Part shown: positions 34,628 through 46,800 of the stretch, piece after piece
How the letters are laid out: each line of letters opens with the position of its first letter
Numbering within the stretch: position 1 is the first letter of the stretch
Source of the DNA: Arabidopsis thaliana
Taxonomy: Eukaryota > Streptophyta > Magnoliopsida > Brassicales > Brassicaceae
Length of the DNA stretch: 64,000 nt
NCBI RefSeq assembly: GCF_000001735.4
Contig: NC_003070.9
Span: forward strand, 28,629,971 to 28,693,970
Direction of reading: 5' to 3'
Program-made: the position numbers and the translations under genes
Notes under the pieces: generated by a model
Databases searched by the model: none
Told to the model about the DNA's origin: nothing
Seen by the model: only the letters and a program-made list of their open reading frames with translations

Positions 34628-37600
34628 ATGTAAATGATGTCAGGTAATAGAACTCGTTTTAGCATCTAAACTTAATTTCAATTAATTATACGTAAAAGTC
34701 TATCTACCCATTGCGATTATAATATCTGATTCTATCTGTATATGATAAAGCGATGATCGTCTACAAATATCAATGTCTAAAAGACAAGAAAGCCGATATC
34801 TGTATATATCTTGTTACGTAATCATGATTTAAGTTTTATGTATCAATAATGATGTTCTTCAATCCCTATTCCCTAATCCAACAATTTATATCATCTTGTT
34901 TCGAAAATATACCATATATTTTTGGTTATGCTTTTATTGAAATTTTATATTCTTTTGATAACTACAATGAAATGGATGGAAGAATAATTCATTTGAATTC
35001 TGTTTGGTGAAACTGGTAAGGCTGATCACAAGGCATTAGGCAAGCCACACTTCTTCAGTTGAAAGAGGGCTATATTATATGTCAGCTTTTGAATGATAAC
35101 GTAGAAACAAATTTCTTAATTAGGCAGTCTCTATAAGCCACTAATGTGGAATAGAGAAAATATCATGGTTGGCATTAAATTAATTTGGTCACATTCAATG
35201 AATTTTCTTGAAATCCTTTAATATGGTTCAGGTTTCCCTACTCCGATGATTTTAAAAAGCAAACACTTACGCATACTCAAATCTTTAAATGAATACTATA
35301 TGATCATGCATAGTATAAAAAACTTGGAATAATATATACGGTCCAAAAAGGGTTTATATATAAAAATAACAAAAAGTAAAATGTGCTTTACATGTTCACA
35401 TGTGACCCGCAGAGAGCAGATTATTGCATATATATAATTCCGCCGGTATATATCCAAAATGTTATAATAAGAGTACTCCAAAATTACGTACACGAACTCT
35501 TAACCAACGTTTTAAAACTAATTAGATTGATATTGTTAGCCTAAAACTGCATCAACTGGTAAAAGCAGTTTATAACTACAACTCTACACGAATTCTTTTA
35601 TGATTTTTTTTTTATAGATATTATGAAGTAGTCAAAAAATTATGATGTTTCATTTTTCTAGTCATGATTTTAAATGTTTCAAGTTAATGGTGACAAAAAA
35701 ATGTTTTATTTTTTAGACAATATTTCTGTAACGAGTTGTGTAATTTTATAGTGTCTAAACTCAATAAAATAAATAAAAAGGGGGAGCATGTGACGGAAAG
35801 CAAGAGTGGGTGGTGAGAAATCGGAAAGTGATAAGTTCACTAGAAGGGAAAGAGTCAACAAAAATATGTAATGGTCTCTCTTTTTTTATGTATTTAGTTT
35901 TTGTCATGTAACTCTATTTAGACACTCATAATTTCACACGTTTCCTCCTTCTTTTTCTTACCACACATTGTTTCATGTATTATTCTTCTCAAATTTTTCA
36001 TTTGTTTAGTTGTCTTTTAATCATTTAGTACGTCTAATTTCCATGCAACAATACAATAAACGAGTAGTAACGTTCAAGACAGAAAAGAGAGCCGACAGTT
36101 ATAATATCAAAATGTATACAAGCTTATGGTCCTTCTGTATACAGAATTTAACTTCTAATAGGTTATAGTGATATTTTCCTGACTATAATAAAGCTCTATA
36201 TATTGTTGTTATTGTTAAGGTGAGGATTGGTATAGTACAAATGGTTGAAAATGTATTAAAAAAAGCTATGGCCTGAATATATATTAAACAATCTAGAGTG
36301 TATATAAACTGAGTGATAAGTAAAGGGAAAAAGATTATGAATAAGAAATGGACAGGCGTCCCTCTTTGCCAAATTCTTTGCGAGTGTTGATGCATGTTTT
36401 TTAGTTAGTTGTTATTATCATCTTTCGCACAAACTATGATGACCATTGAGGCCAAAAGTTTCACATGAACCTTCATTTCCTTCTGTACATATTAGGCCGA
36501 TGAGGTGACTGTTCTCCACATATGTTTTATACCTCTTTTTACCTGCCAGGAGAAATTATAAACATTTCCATCTATGTGAATAATTTTGTTGATTAAAATT
36601 TCAAAATAACCTTTATTTCTTTGTTTAATTGTTTACATATACAATATCTTATAACTCTATTTACTTGCCATATGAATGATTTCGTTAGGATTATATATAT
36701 ACGTTCTTTACACAAAAATAATTAAGAAATTAATTTGTGTTGTGTCTGCACCCTAACTTCGTTTTCGTAGGTTAGATCAGTTGTTCCTTCTATGTGTACG
36801 TGGCATTATTCTCATGGCTAAGAGTGTTTAGAGAACACTGTAAAGCCAAAAATGGAATTTTGGGATTATGGTTTGAGACTTCAGAGCCACAAACTTTTGT
36901 CAAGTGTTATAGTGCGAGACTTTTGATATTAAAATTATTTTGAATATGCATGCATCTGTGACTGTAACTTAGTTTTTCTACTAATTGTAGCTACATTAAA
37001 AACGCGGCGTATTTTAAATAATTTGAATGGTTCTGATATAGGTTTGTTTGATAAATATTCAAATTTCAACGAGATAGTACAAAAAAAATGAGAGAAATTG
37101 TTTTGTCATTGTCCTGGTTTTTTATTCATTCTTTAAAGTTACAGAATACCATGAGATTTTGGTTCGCGGGTTCGCAGATACAATTTCCTAGTTTTTTTAG
37201 CCAAATGATCAGATAAAATATTACACTTTCTCGGTATATAACATGACAAATAGAACATATAGTTTGAAAAATCTACAAAAAACTAATCGTCTATTTATGT
37301 GATTCATATATTTTCTTCGATCACTTAGAGGTGGTATATGTGCTGAAATCCCACGGTCATTATTACAAAACGACGATGTATCCCATGTACAGAAAAAAAG
37401 TTCATAATTTTTGTTTTGAAGGATATTGATCTTATCTTAAACATTAAAAAGTTTTCCTTAATGAATTAGTCGTTATCCCAACACCAATTGCCATGTCAGC
37501 TTGATTGACTGCAAGTCCTCGACCAGATTTTTTTTTTATAAGGATTTCAAATCAAGCATTCGTTTTTATAACCTACATGGCTACATTCTGAGCATTTTAA

Positions 37601-38501
37601 TTTGACTCATAACCTTTTGTAAGTTATAACTATGTTTTAGTACTTTTAAGTTGCGACGAGTTCAATAGTTCACAAAACGTACGTAAATCATCTATGTCCT
37701 ACACTATAAATATAAAGAATGGGTGTTATTTAGATTTTTTGTATCTTGTCCCAAGTCCTAACATAACATTTTTAAAAAAATTTAAATTGTGTATTCCAAT
37801 TATATATTTTGTCCAGCAGCCACTGAGTTAAAATGTTCTTTTCGTGATTTCAAAGGTCAGTACGTAGAGTAGAGAGAATCACATTTCTCCACTAGTTCAA
37901 AACGTCATTAAGTTTCTTTGAACATGTGTATAATCATCAACTGAGGCAAACACTTAAAATATTCGAATAAATTAACAACCCAATACAGTATTTGGAATAG
38001 CTAGCTACTAATTAAAATAGTAGATTCCGCCTGATTAGTTGCTGCTGTGCATGACCAACTGACAAATAATAAAAAGTTAGGACAATTTATACGAGAAGAA
38101 TGAATGTTAGGGTAAGCGATATATACACACAAAAAAAGGATAAGCGATACACGTTATCAATTTATATCGTGGTTTGGTGCATGTTCAATGGTCGCATCGC
38201 GCACACACGCTTCTTCCACTTCCATCATGTCTATGCCCCCACACGCACCATTTCATTACATCCGTCAAATTTTAATGTTTTCAGTCCACCAAAACTATTA
38301 ATATCCCATCTAAACAAATTAACAAGTAGATTAGAACGTTTGATTTTGACCAGATTTTCAATCTAGTATCGATTGTCCAAAATAAAAATCAGACCATTTT
38401 CTTAATTATAACGAATGATTAATTTTCAGGTATAAAGATGTTAGGTAAACTAAAGACATCTCATAATTTGGAAAAAATGAGATAAACTATCTAACTATAG
38501 A

Positions 38502-38557
38502 AACACCATATATATTATTCTCTATATATATATTTATATTTATATATATATGGTGTT
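38502..38557. repeat. Inverted repeat with TA-rich loop
   Basis: AACACCATATATA (38502-38514) is mirrored by TATATATGGTGTT (38545-38557), a perfect 13-bp inverted repeat around a 30-base TA-rich loop. It lies about 390 bases upstream of ATL8. No flanking target duplication is clear. Confidence 0.75.
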
Positions 38558-38842
38558 ATTAAAACAGTCATATTCTTATCTACGCATTTATCTTATAGTA
38601 ATAACCTTTCTTTCTTGCCGACCCATCCGTAAAAACTTGAGAACGTTAAGATACAAAATATCGAAGAAAAGGACTCATAGAGTTTACATGAGCTAGCTTT
38701 CGAGTTTTCAGTCATTAACTAAATGCAACCGATTTCGAACTAATAACAATTGAAATTTTACGAAAACATCCTTATAACTGAAAGTGATACAATAAACTTT
38801 ATAATATAAAGCAAAAATACCCAAGACGAAGATCTCACTCAC

Positions 38843-38849
38843 TATAAAT
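38843..38849 (+). promoter_or_regulatory. TATA box of ATL8
   Basis: TATAAAT sits in the context CACTATAAATCCC, 96 bases upstream of the ATL8 start. It is followed by a CT-rich leader, a typical plant core-promoter arrangement. Confidence 0.65.
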
Positions 38850-38944
38850 CCCTTTCCTCTTTGCCTCCCCAAAAAACGCTCACACTCCTAATCCCTCCCA
38901 TTTTTCAAACCACTCTCTCTTTCTCTTTCTCTAAGTCTTTAACA

Positions 38945-39502
38945 ATGGCGCGCCTTCTCTTCCGTCTTCTCCAAGAAGCCAATTCTACATCTCCGGCTGA
39001 AGCTTCTCCGCCTTTCAACTCCGACCTCGTCCTCATCCTTGCGGTTCTTCTTTGTGCACTGACATGTATCATCGGCTTAATAGCCGTCTCTCGATGCGCT
39101 TGGCTCCGCCGTATCGCCTCAAGAAACAGATCGGATCAAACTCATCCACCGCCGGTAGCTGCAGCCAACAAAGGATTGAAAAAGAAAGTCCTCCGGTCGT
39201 TACCGAAACTCACCTACTCGCCGGATTCTCCGCCGGCGGAGAAACTCGTGGAGTGTGCTATCTGTTTAACGGAATTCGCCGCCGGAGACGAGCTTAGGGT
39301 GTTGCCGCAGTGTGGACATGGTTTCCACGTATCGTGTATCGACACGTGGCTTGGATCACACTCTTCTTGTCCTTCTTGCCGTCAAATCTTGGTGGTTACC
39401 AGGTGTCATAAATGTGGCGGGTTACCCGGTAGCTCAAGTTCAGGACCCGAACCCGATACCCGAATCAAACAACGTGAAGATGGTCCTGATAACTTGCCTT
39501 GA
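38945..39502 (+). CDS. ATL8: RING-H2 E3 ubiquitin ligase of the ATL family
   Basis: The intronless gene encodes 185 residues from the ATG at 38945 (MARLLFRLL). A transmembrane helix spans about 28-49 (LVLILAVLLCALTCIIGLIA). The region ahead of the RING (KGLKKKVLRSLPKLTY) corresponds to the ATL GLD motif. The RING-H2 finger has Cys104, Cys107, Cys123, His125, His128, Cys131, Cys142 and Cys145, all metal ligands intact. The Ser/Gly-rich C terminus has an extra RCHKCGG pair of cysteines. ATLs are membrane-anchored E3 ligases; ATL8 (At1g76410) is known to me as responsive to carbon starvation. Lack of introns is usual for ATLs. It stands between two long gene-poor intervals. Confidence 0.94.
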   Translation: MARLLFRLLQEANSTSPAEASPPFNSDLVLILAVLLCALTCIIGLIAVSRCAWLRRIASRNRSDQTHPPPVAAANKGLKKKVLRSLPKLTYSPDSPPAEKLVECAICLTEFAAGDELRVLPQCGHGFHVSCIDTWLGSHSSCPSCRQILVVTRCHKCGGLPGSSSSGPEPDTRIKQREDGPDNLP

Positions 39503-40590
39503 TTCTTTTCTTTAGACATATCCCATTTTATTTTTTATAAAGGGAATTCGATTAAACAAAGATATAATATTAATTAAAAAGTGTTCTTTATCATTTTAAA
39601 GGATAATGTTACTCTGTCATGTATATATTTAATTATCTATTGTAAATCTATCATGGAATGGAAACTTTATGTCATTTAACCCTTTATTTGTTTTTGTCAA
39701 TGTATTATGTAAACTTTATATAGCTAGAGACCAAGAAATAGTTACCAGAACTTGAAACTAAGACGTTGGACCACACCATTTATACGTAACTACAATCCTA
39801 ATTATCCGGAGTAAAAATTTGCCTTAGATGGTTTTGTCAAAGAAATAAATAAAAATACATAGTATATTCTTTGACAAAAACCATCAAGGGACTCTAGTCT
39901 ACCTAAAATGTTGGTTGTTCGTTGCTACAAATTCGATTTAACTAATGGAATATTCCATAATTAATGGGAAAAGTAGACAGATGGACCAGTATACGTAGAA
40001 CAGATGGTGTAATGTGTTTTGTGTGAGATTTCTTTTTCCCTTTTCCATTAATAAAGCAGCAAACTAATTGTCGGGTTTTGTATATTTAATTTGTTCATGT
40101 TTTATGTTAAAAGTATTTAAATATTGGGAACACGAGACTGTATCCCACTAAATCATCAGACACGACTTTAAATTATTAGAACTTCGAAAATGACCATGAA
40201 GATGAGCTTATTTTGTCTTCGAACAATGACCTAACAAAAGATCGCCAAAATCTTAAAGAATACAACTAAAGTGCGAGATACGACAACTTGAACGTAGTTT
40301 AATAATAATTAGCCAAGATGTAGATAATCACGCATACGAAAAAATAACTGATTATGGATTATTTCTCTTTCGCCGTCTAACCATTGAGTATAACACATAT
40401 GAATAGTGATGGTCCACCACCGCGAGATATCATCATTCATCACGAGTTTCTCCACTATGGAAAGTGCGTCCATGTTCTCCATTAGATTGCATAATTGACA
40501 TTGAATATAGATCTACCACAAAAATATCCATCTTAATTTTCATCTAACGACTATAGTTTTGATGATATAGCTCGTAATGGTAGTAATTCA

Positions 40591-40665
40591 CTAATGCTCC
40601 AACAAATAAATTATCGAGCTAATGCTCCAACAAAAAAAAAAAAAAAAAAAAAATTATCGAGCTAA
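40591..40665 (+). repeat. Direct duplication with an internal poly(A) tract
   Basis: CTAATGCTCCAACAAA occurs twice, and AAATTATCGAGCTAA follows each copy (left copy 40608-40622, right copy 40651-40665). Between the second pair lies an A tract of more than 20. The unit can be read as a short poly(A)-tailed insert bounded by a 15-bp target duplication. Confidence 0.7.
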
Positions 40666-41070
40666 AAGCAAGCTATAACCATTAACCCAAAGAGGTTGAA
40701 TGTCCAAGCATTACTGTTCTTCAAAAAAAAAAAAAATTGAGCTATTTATGTTTATTTTAAAAGTACTATTACATATGGTTAGTTGTAAATTGTACGTGTG
40801 ATGCATGAGCATGATCTATTATATATCTCTTGGCTTTTATCTCCATGGATCATGGATAGATGATAGCATTATATTGCGTGGCTCTCTTATCATATTATTA
40901 TAGTAATGGATATTTATTTCTGTAGAATCACAAATAAAGAGTAGGAAGTCGAAAGTGAAGGCATGCTTTTTGTTTGTTAAAAGGAAGAACTATAAATTCT
41001 CATAGAAAAATGATGAGACCAAAATTCCCAATCTGGCCGAAGATTCCCACATTCCTGTTTTTGCATTATT

Positions 41071-41133
41071 AGTAAGCTACACATTAGTTATTGACAAAAA
41101 AAAAAAAAAAAAAAAGTAAGCCACACATTAGTT
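41071..41133 (+). repeat. 19-bp direct repeats flanking a poly(A) tract
   Basis: AGTAAGCTACACATTAGTT (41071-41089) recurs as AGTAAGCCACACATTAGTT (41115-41133), one mismatch. Between them lie ATTGAC and about 20 A residues. The layout resembles a tiny poly(A)-tailed insertion with target-site duplication. Confidence 0.75.
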
Positions 41134-41504
41134 TTTTTTTTTCCATGAATGCTTTATTACCTAGGTAGTGGTGTTACAGTTAAATAAAAATCATCATCGG
41201 TTGACAATATCTGAAGGCAACGTAATGTTCAAATTCAAATTTGACGAGCAGAAACCAATTTCTTTTAGAACTTTCACGCTTGAATAAGACTACATATCTA
41301 ATAAACTAAGTATTTTATGTTAGGGAATTTATATGTGAATGCATCATGAATTTATATTATATTTTAAAGCTGAAAATCTTGATTTATCGATCATTCATAT
41401 ATCAAGAATAAGACCACATAACAATTGTTACTCGTTTAGGCGTTTACCATCTATTTTCAAACTTAAATTAGTTTTCATAATTCGTTATATATTATTTTAT
41501 CAGC

Positions 41505-41559
41505 GGGCCTCGCTGGTGTTTAATATTTAGTTAAAGTCAACTTCTGGGCCTCGCTGGTG
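41505..41559 (+). repeat. 14-bp direct repeat pair
   Basis: GGGCCTCGCTGGTG is present at 41505-41518 and 41546-41559. It is GC-rich in an AT-rich setting, and its origin is unknown. Confidence 0.8.
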
Positions 41560-42058
41560 ATGGGCTTCATAGTCCGAAACTATGACCAAACTTGCTAAAG
41601 CAGGTAAACCAAACTGACAAAGACATTGTAGCCCGCTTAACCGGTCCAATTTAGCATTGTAACAGAAAATGTCATTTTTGCAGTCCCAAAATTATGAACA
41701 CAATTCATACAAAAAAAAAAAATCTTCAAAACAAGAAACAAAAAAAAATGAATATGAGGGATAGTCTATCAAAAGCAAAAAAGAATAAATAAACAAGAAT
41801 GACGTCAGAATAGTTGCAAATATTATTGGTATTTATGAGATCACATCGAATAGTGAAACGCCCACAAAATACAGTTCATCAAAAGTTGTAACACAATAAT
41901 AGCTTTTACCTGCAAGGCTACAGCAATCAGCCACATAACTTTTAAGAAATTTGTTCGACAAAAGATTTTGGATCTTAGGAATAATAATTTATATAATTTG
42001 TATTTTACAGAAGGTGAAAATAAGAAAAGACCAAATATAAAATCCAAGGGCCAAGATT

Positions 42059-43865
42059 CTACAGCTGGAATCCTAAAGGACATGGAGAATCTAGTAGCAT
42101 GTGAAGAGGTCCAGGAGAAGACGAAAAACCCAACAGACCATAACTCGCTTCCTGAAACAGAGGGTTCTCCAAGTAATCTCGTACGTCAATTTCGTTACCG
42201 TTCGAAGACTGCTCTGTTTTCACGCCGAGGTTAAAGTCGAAGTCGTCTTCGTCGTTGTTGTTGTTCCCTGAAGGAAAGATGATACCGTTGAGCTGAGAGA
42301 CGACAGGGTTGATTAAGGCTTTGAGCTCGTCGATGTTGTGGCCTGATGATCCATGAAGGAAGTTGTTATTATTGTAGTTTTGGTGTGGATCATCGTAGAG
42401 TAGTGATGGGAAGTTGGTTAGGGTTTTGTTGGAAGGTTCTATAAGCAAAGGTAAGGCTTCATGATGATGATGATGTGTTGTTGAGAGTGAATGGTTATGA
42501 AGGTAGCTGATTTGGTTATGGATTAATCCAACATTTTTTCTGTCTCCTGTTTTATTGAACACTCTGCAAATCACCCATTCCTCCTGTGAATTTCCACCAA
42601 AAAGAAATGAAAAACCAAAACATGTTATTACACATTATATAATGCCTACACCTTAAGATCTTGTTTGAAATGTGAGCCTGACAAATTGATTTCTGATAAT
42701 GATAAATGTAATTAGAAAGGTGGGATACAAAAGAAAGCAATAGTGATGGAAAACGACACAACAGTGTATCGGTGAACAGAAAACGGCAAGGTGTGTTTGG
42801 TGTTGACATCCACACCACACGTACAGGTTTATATCAAATCTATCACATCTAAACTGCTCTCTCCCCTGTCCTCCCCATACTAAGCCAAACAACATAGTGA
42901 CAATACTATTGAAACAAAACACATGAAATGGGAAAAAAAAAGTTAAATATTTCGTTAAACCTTTCTTTTCAACTTGTGGATTTAAAAAGTTAACACATTA
43001 ATGGAGAACAAAAACATCAAATTTCTATTACATTCGCAAAGTTAAAAAGAATTTAATGTTATAAGAAATGGACGTGTGGGAATAAAAGTAACAGGGTTTA
43101 AATTACTAGTTTCACACACTAGTAGTATAAAATTTTTGGTTTCAAAAAGTCAACTCATAAATTGACAAGAGAAAAAATACAAATTTTTTTAAAGAAAGAG
43201 ATGCACGAGTGAGAGTGAGACGCACGAGTGAGAGTAAAAGAGTGTTAATTTACCTTACACGTGTGGCGGTGTGAATGGTCGTTTTCGAGGCGATACTCAT
43301 GCATGACCCACTTAGTCTTGAGGCCACGTGGAGCCCTACCTTTGTAGAACACCAACGTCTTCTTCATCCCAACAAGCTGTCCTCCTCCGCCGGAGAAGAC
43401 TTCCTTATCTTTGCCGGTAGCTTTCCAGTATCCAGCAGTAGTTGCTCTGTTAGTCCTCAAACCTGTCGGATATTTCCTGTCCCTTAGACTATAAAAGTAC
43501 CACTCTCTCTCTCCCATCTTCGCCATTTCTTCATATAACAACAATTTCAAAACGTTACACTTTTTTCTTGTTAAAAGATTTATCAAAATATTCAACTAAA
43601 AACAAGATTCCAAAATAAAACTTATGAGGTAAAGAAGAGACAAAATGTATAATATATTACCTGGTAGCTCCCAAGGTTCACAGCGGTTGAGATCAACTTC
43701 GGAAATGTGAATGCCGGAGAGACCACCATGGAAGATTTTGGAAGCTAAGTAGAAGGTAATGAGCTCTTCGTCCGTCGGGTGAAACCGGAAGCCAGGTGGC
43801 AATCCTCTCTCGTTCCTTTCTTCTCCGGCGAGTTCGCTTAACACATCTTCCACCGCAAGCATCAT
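42059..43865 (-). CDS. CUC3: NAC transcription factor, organ-boundary regulator
   Basis: Exons 43865-43661, 43528-43254 and 42583-42059 join to 334 residues, the CUC3 length. The NAC domain (about 21-171) shows all subdomains: [79 protein letters not shown] and [12 protein letters not shown]. The two introns sit at the classic NAC positions. The C-terminal activation region has a His run (residues near 195), Asn runs and acidic patches. CUC3 (At1g76420) specifies shoot-organ boundaries and axillary meristems with CUC1 and CUC2. It lacks the miR164 site of those two; I saw no such site here. The start has two adjacent ATGs. A 5.3-kb gene-free interval lies upstream, fitting complex spatial regulation. 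Confidence 0.95.
43203..43235 (+). repeat. 14-bp near-tandem pair at a CUC3 splice donor
   Basis: GCACGAGTGAGAGT occurs at 43203-43216 and 43222-43235, in CUC3 intron 2 close to its donor (43253). It is a small duplication of unknown role. Confidence 0.7.
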
Positions 43866-46800
43866 CTTTTACTTAATATAACTGAAAAAGAGACTTTTTG
43901 TTACACTGAAGAGACACCAGAAGGAAGAACAAAGATAGCAATGATACAAAAGGTGATGGGAAGTATAACCTTATTGTGTGCAAGATTATATATTTATATA
44001 CCAAAATGGCACATAAATCGAAGATATAATAGAGATAGAGAGAGAAAATGGAGTGTGTATGTAGAGGTATGTGTATAGATGTGTGGATTTTGAGTGTTTG
44101 AGGTTAGAGGAGCATTGATGATAAAGGCTGTGAAATTCAGGGAGCAGGGGCTTCTATTTGCCCTCACCTGGGGAGTGAGTCTCTTTCTATTTTTCCCTAT
44201 GCAAATAATAATTAAAGTATATGACATTCTAAATTGTAAAACAACTTTTCCCGTTTTGTGTGTTTATCACTATACTGCTGCTTTAGCAAAATTCTTATGG
44301 TCTTGGAGTTTTGATTAGACTGGGTGATGTTAAGTTGTGATCTTTCGTTAATGACTACTCGATTGGTCAATGGATCATTTACAGTGTTGTTTTTGTACTT
44401 TAGCTAACTACAAATGTAATTTATGATAAATGGTGTTGACGTTTTGGTTTTGGGTTTTATGTCATAATTTTTATCTATTTTTCAACAAAAGCTGACATTT
44501 TTCTCTTGTTAGTTTGAACAAAACGAGAGAGAGAGCTGTTTAATAAGGATACTGTTTTGGGTGTATATTAGTTGAAAAATACCATAATGCAAACATCCAT
44601 ATAATGTTGAGTTTTGCATAAATACACTATTTTACAAAGAAAACCAAAACTCTAGTGCCCTTTATCATCTCTTTAAGATCATTCTTCCCACGCACCAAAT
44701 AATGTGTTTTCAAGGAAAGTATCAATATTACATTTGATCCAGACTAGTTGAACTGATATCATTAAAGTTTGAGAGGAAATATATATGCAATGCAACCGTT
44801 ATACTAAAGACACTGATAAGAAGGTAATCTCATACTCCAAGTCGATCGATTTCTCAACCAAAACAATTGCAGTCGCAGTTAAAAGTTTTCAGATTTCAAG
44901 AAATGTGAAACAAATAATGTAATCTAAAATTGCTACATTTTGTGGTTATCAGCAAATAAAATTGACTTTAAAGAAGAGAAAAGGAAAAGAGTGTGCAGTA
45001 AAAAGATGGCAGAGGTTTATGCGTGCGGGTGTAAGCATATCATTATACATTCATGAGTCAGACCTTTTTTTCTTTTATTTTATACACATTCTCCCCTCAG
45101 ATATATACCAATTCCTTTCGATCGTTTCCTTATTTTTCCTTTAACCACTTTCTCCAACGGTTAACTCAATTCTGTGTATTACACTTTGTTTCTTTTGTTG
45201 GTTCGGTTGATTCTATACTCTTCCTCATAATAAAAAATGGAATATAAGGTTGTTTGTGTTTCGGTTTTGACACATATTTTTACTATCATTTTTTCAAAAA
45301 AAAAAAAAACGAAGCAAACATGTTCGGTTTATAGTAAACCAACAATACATAAAGCATGAGTTTCGTCAAGTGTCTCAACACAACTATTTAAAAAATTATT
45401 GTGAGAAAAATAATTGGAAACAAAAACTTTTAATTCATATTGTCGATATTAAATGTTTGACAAAAATGTAAGATAAAAATTAAAATGAAACAGTAGAAAG
45501 ATAGCAGGTGTCGGCGGTGGCACGTGTGTGTAGAATGATACAAAAGAATCAGGTAAAAAGATAATAAATGCAAACGTACTACACTATCTATCTATCTCAC
45601 TAAATATTAACTGCCCACACGATCTTATGTTAAATCTCCCAAGTCATTCTTTTACCCTAACCCCTACACAACCCTATAATATTCATTTTTAAATATATAT
45701 ATATATATAAGTATTACACAAATAGATTTATAAAAATTAAAATCTAATATTTGAAACAAATGTTTCATCCAATAATTCAAAACCTGCTGTACTTGCATAG
45801 GCTTACCTAAGCCTATCCATTATTAAATGCTTATTATATATAGTTTCTGTACTATTTACAATCTAAATTATTTTTCGTCAGGGGATCTATAATCTTTATA
45901 GCTCTGATAATATTTCTGTGACTCTCTTTTTTTATCCTTTTCAAAATTGTTATTTTTTTCTATTTCAGTTTAATTATTGCCCAAGTGATACCATCGGTCT
46001 GCTATATATATTATAGTGCTGTTCACCTGCGTCACAAAACAATATTATTGGCCCCTGTCAAAGTATATTTTTTTTCATCCTTTAAAACTAATCTGTCTGC
46101 GATAATAATATCATTAAACTTGGCAGAATATGTGTATCTGGTATAATAATTTGGAAATCTTTTGTACTCGTACGTCATTTCAGTAACATGCACTATTTCA
46201 GTTATTTATTGATATAGTAAAAATTAAAGTTAATCCAGTTAAGGAGCAGAAACGGTACTGGTCTGTGTAAACAGAACTAGTGTATAAAATAATAGTCCAA
46301 TTTGTTTCAGAATTACAGGGCTAGTAATATACAGTATAATGTGACACTTAAACTTTAAGAGATTAGGTGAAACAAAAATCACTAAAATGAATATAGATGA
46401 CTGTTTGTCACATTTCTTTTATAGTATATACCTGTATATGTCAATCAAATGACAAAGAGGGTCCCCTATTCTCTTGCTCGTCTTTGTCTGTTTGTATTTA
46501 AAATGTCTGTATCAAAGTCCATTTTAAAAAGCTTTTACAATATTTTATTTTAGAAAAATGACAACAAAAATAAAGTTTACCTGTAGAGAAAATACCAAAA
46601 ACAATGAGTAATATCAATTATAAATGTTAAAGTTAAACTGCAAAAATATATATTACACATCGAAATAGATATTTTAGTTTAAAAAATTTCAGAACACAAG
46701 TGGATTGACCCACCAATTTTTACTGTTTTTTTTTTTTGGAATTCGACTAGATACAAACTCTAATTAAGTCACCCTCCATCACTAACTTATAAGAAAAATT

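Larger units (their letters stand above)
33704..38944. other. Long gene-poor interval between OEP21B and ATL8
   Basis: This 5.2-kb very AT-rich interval contains no reading frame I can assign. It includes a direct repeat around a purine-rich tract (34574-34627), a 13-bp inverted repeat around a TA-rich loop (38502-38557) and the ATL8 TATA box. Hydrophobic or AT-rich frames at 34443, 36183 and 38100 look like chance. Undetected non-coding RNAs or decayed transposons cannot be excluded. Confidence 0.5.
39503..42058. other. Convergent intergenic region, ATL8 to CUC3
   Basis: This 2.6-kb AT-rich interval lies between converging genes. It contains two poly(A) tracts flanked by direct repeats (40591-40665 and 41071-41133) and a 14-bp repeat, GGGCCTCGCTGGTG, at 41505-41518 and 41546-41559. 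No protein gene is supported; the 41339 frame is AT-rich. Confidence 0.55.

Noticed and set aside
36183..36395. 70-codon hydrophobic minus-strand frame
   Set aside because: It resembles a membrane peptide only because of AT-rich, Ile/Phe/Leu codons; no start context, homologue or motif of known plant peptides.
40619..41133. SINE element spanning both poly(A) sites
   Set aside because: I could not find Pol III A and B boxes or a SINE body between the tracts; each site has its own flanking repeats.
42059..43865. miR164 target site in the NAC gene
   Set aside because: CUC1 and CUC2 have it, but no matching site was seen in this coding sequence, in line with CUC3 being outside miR164 control.
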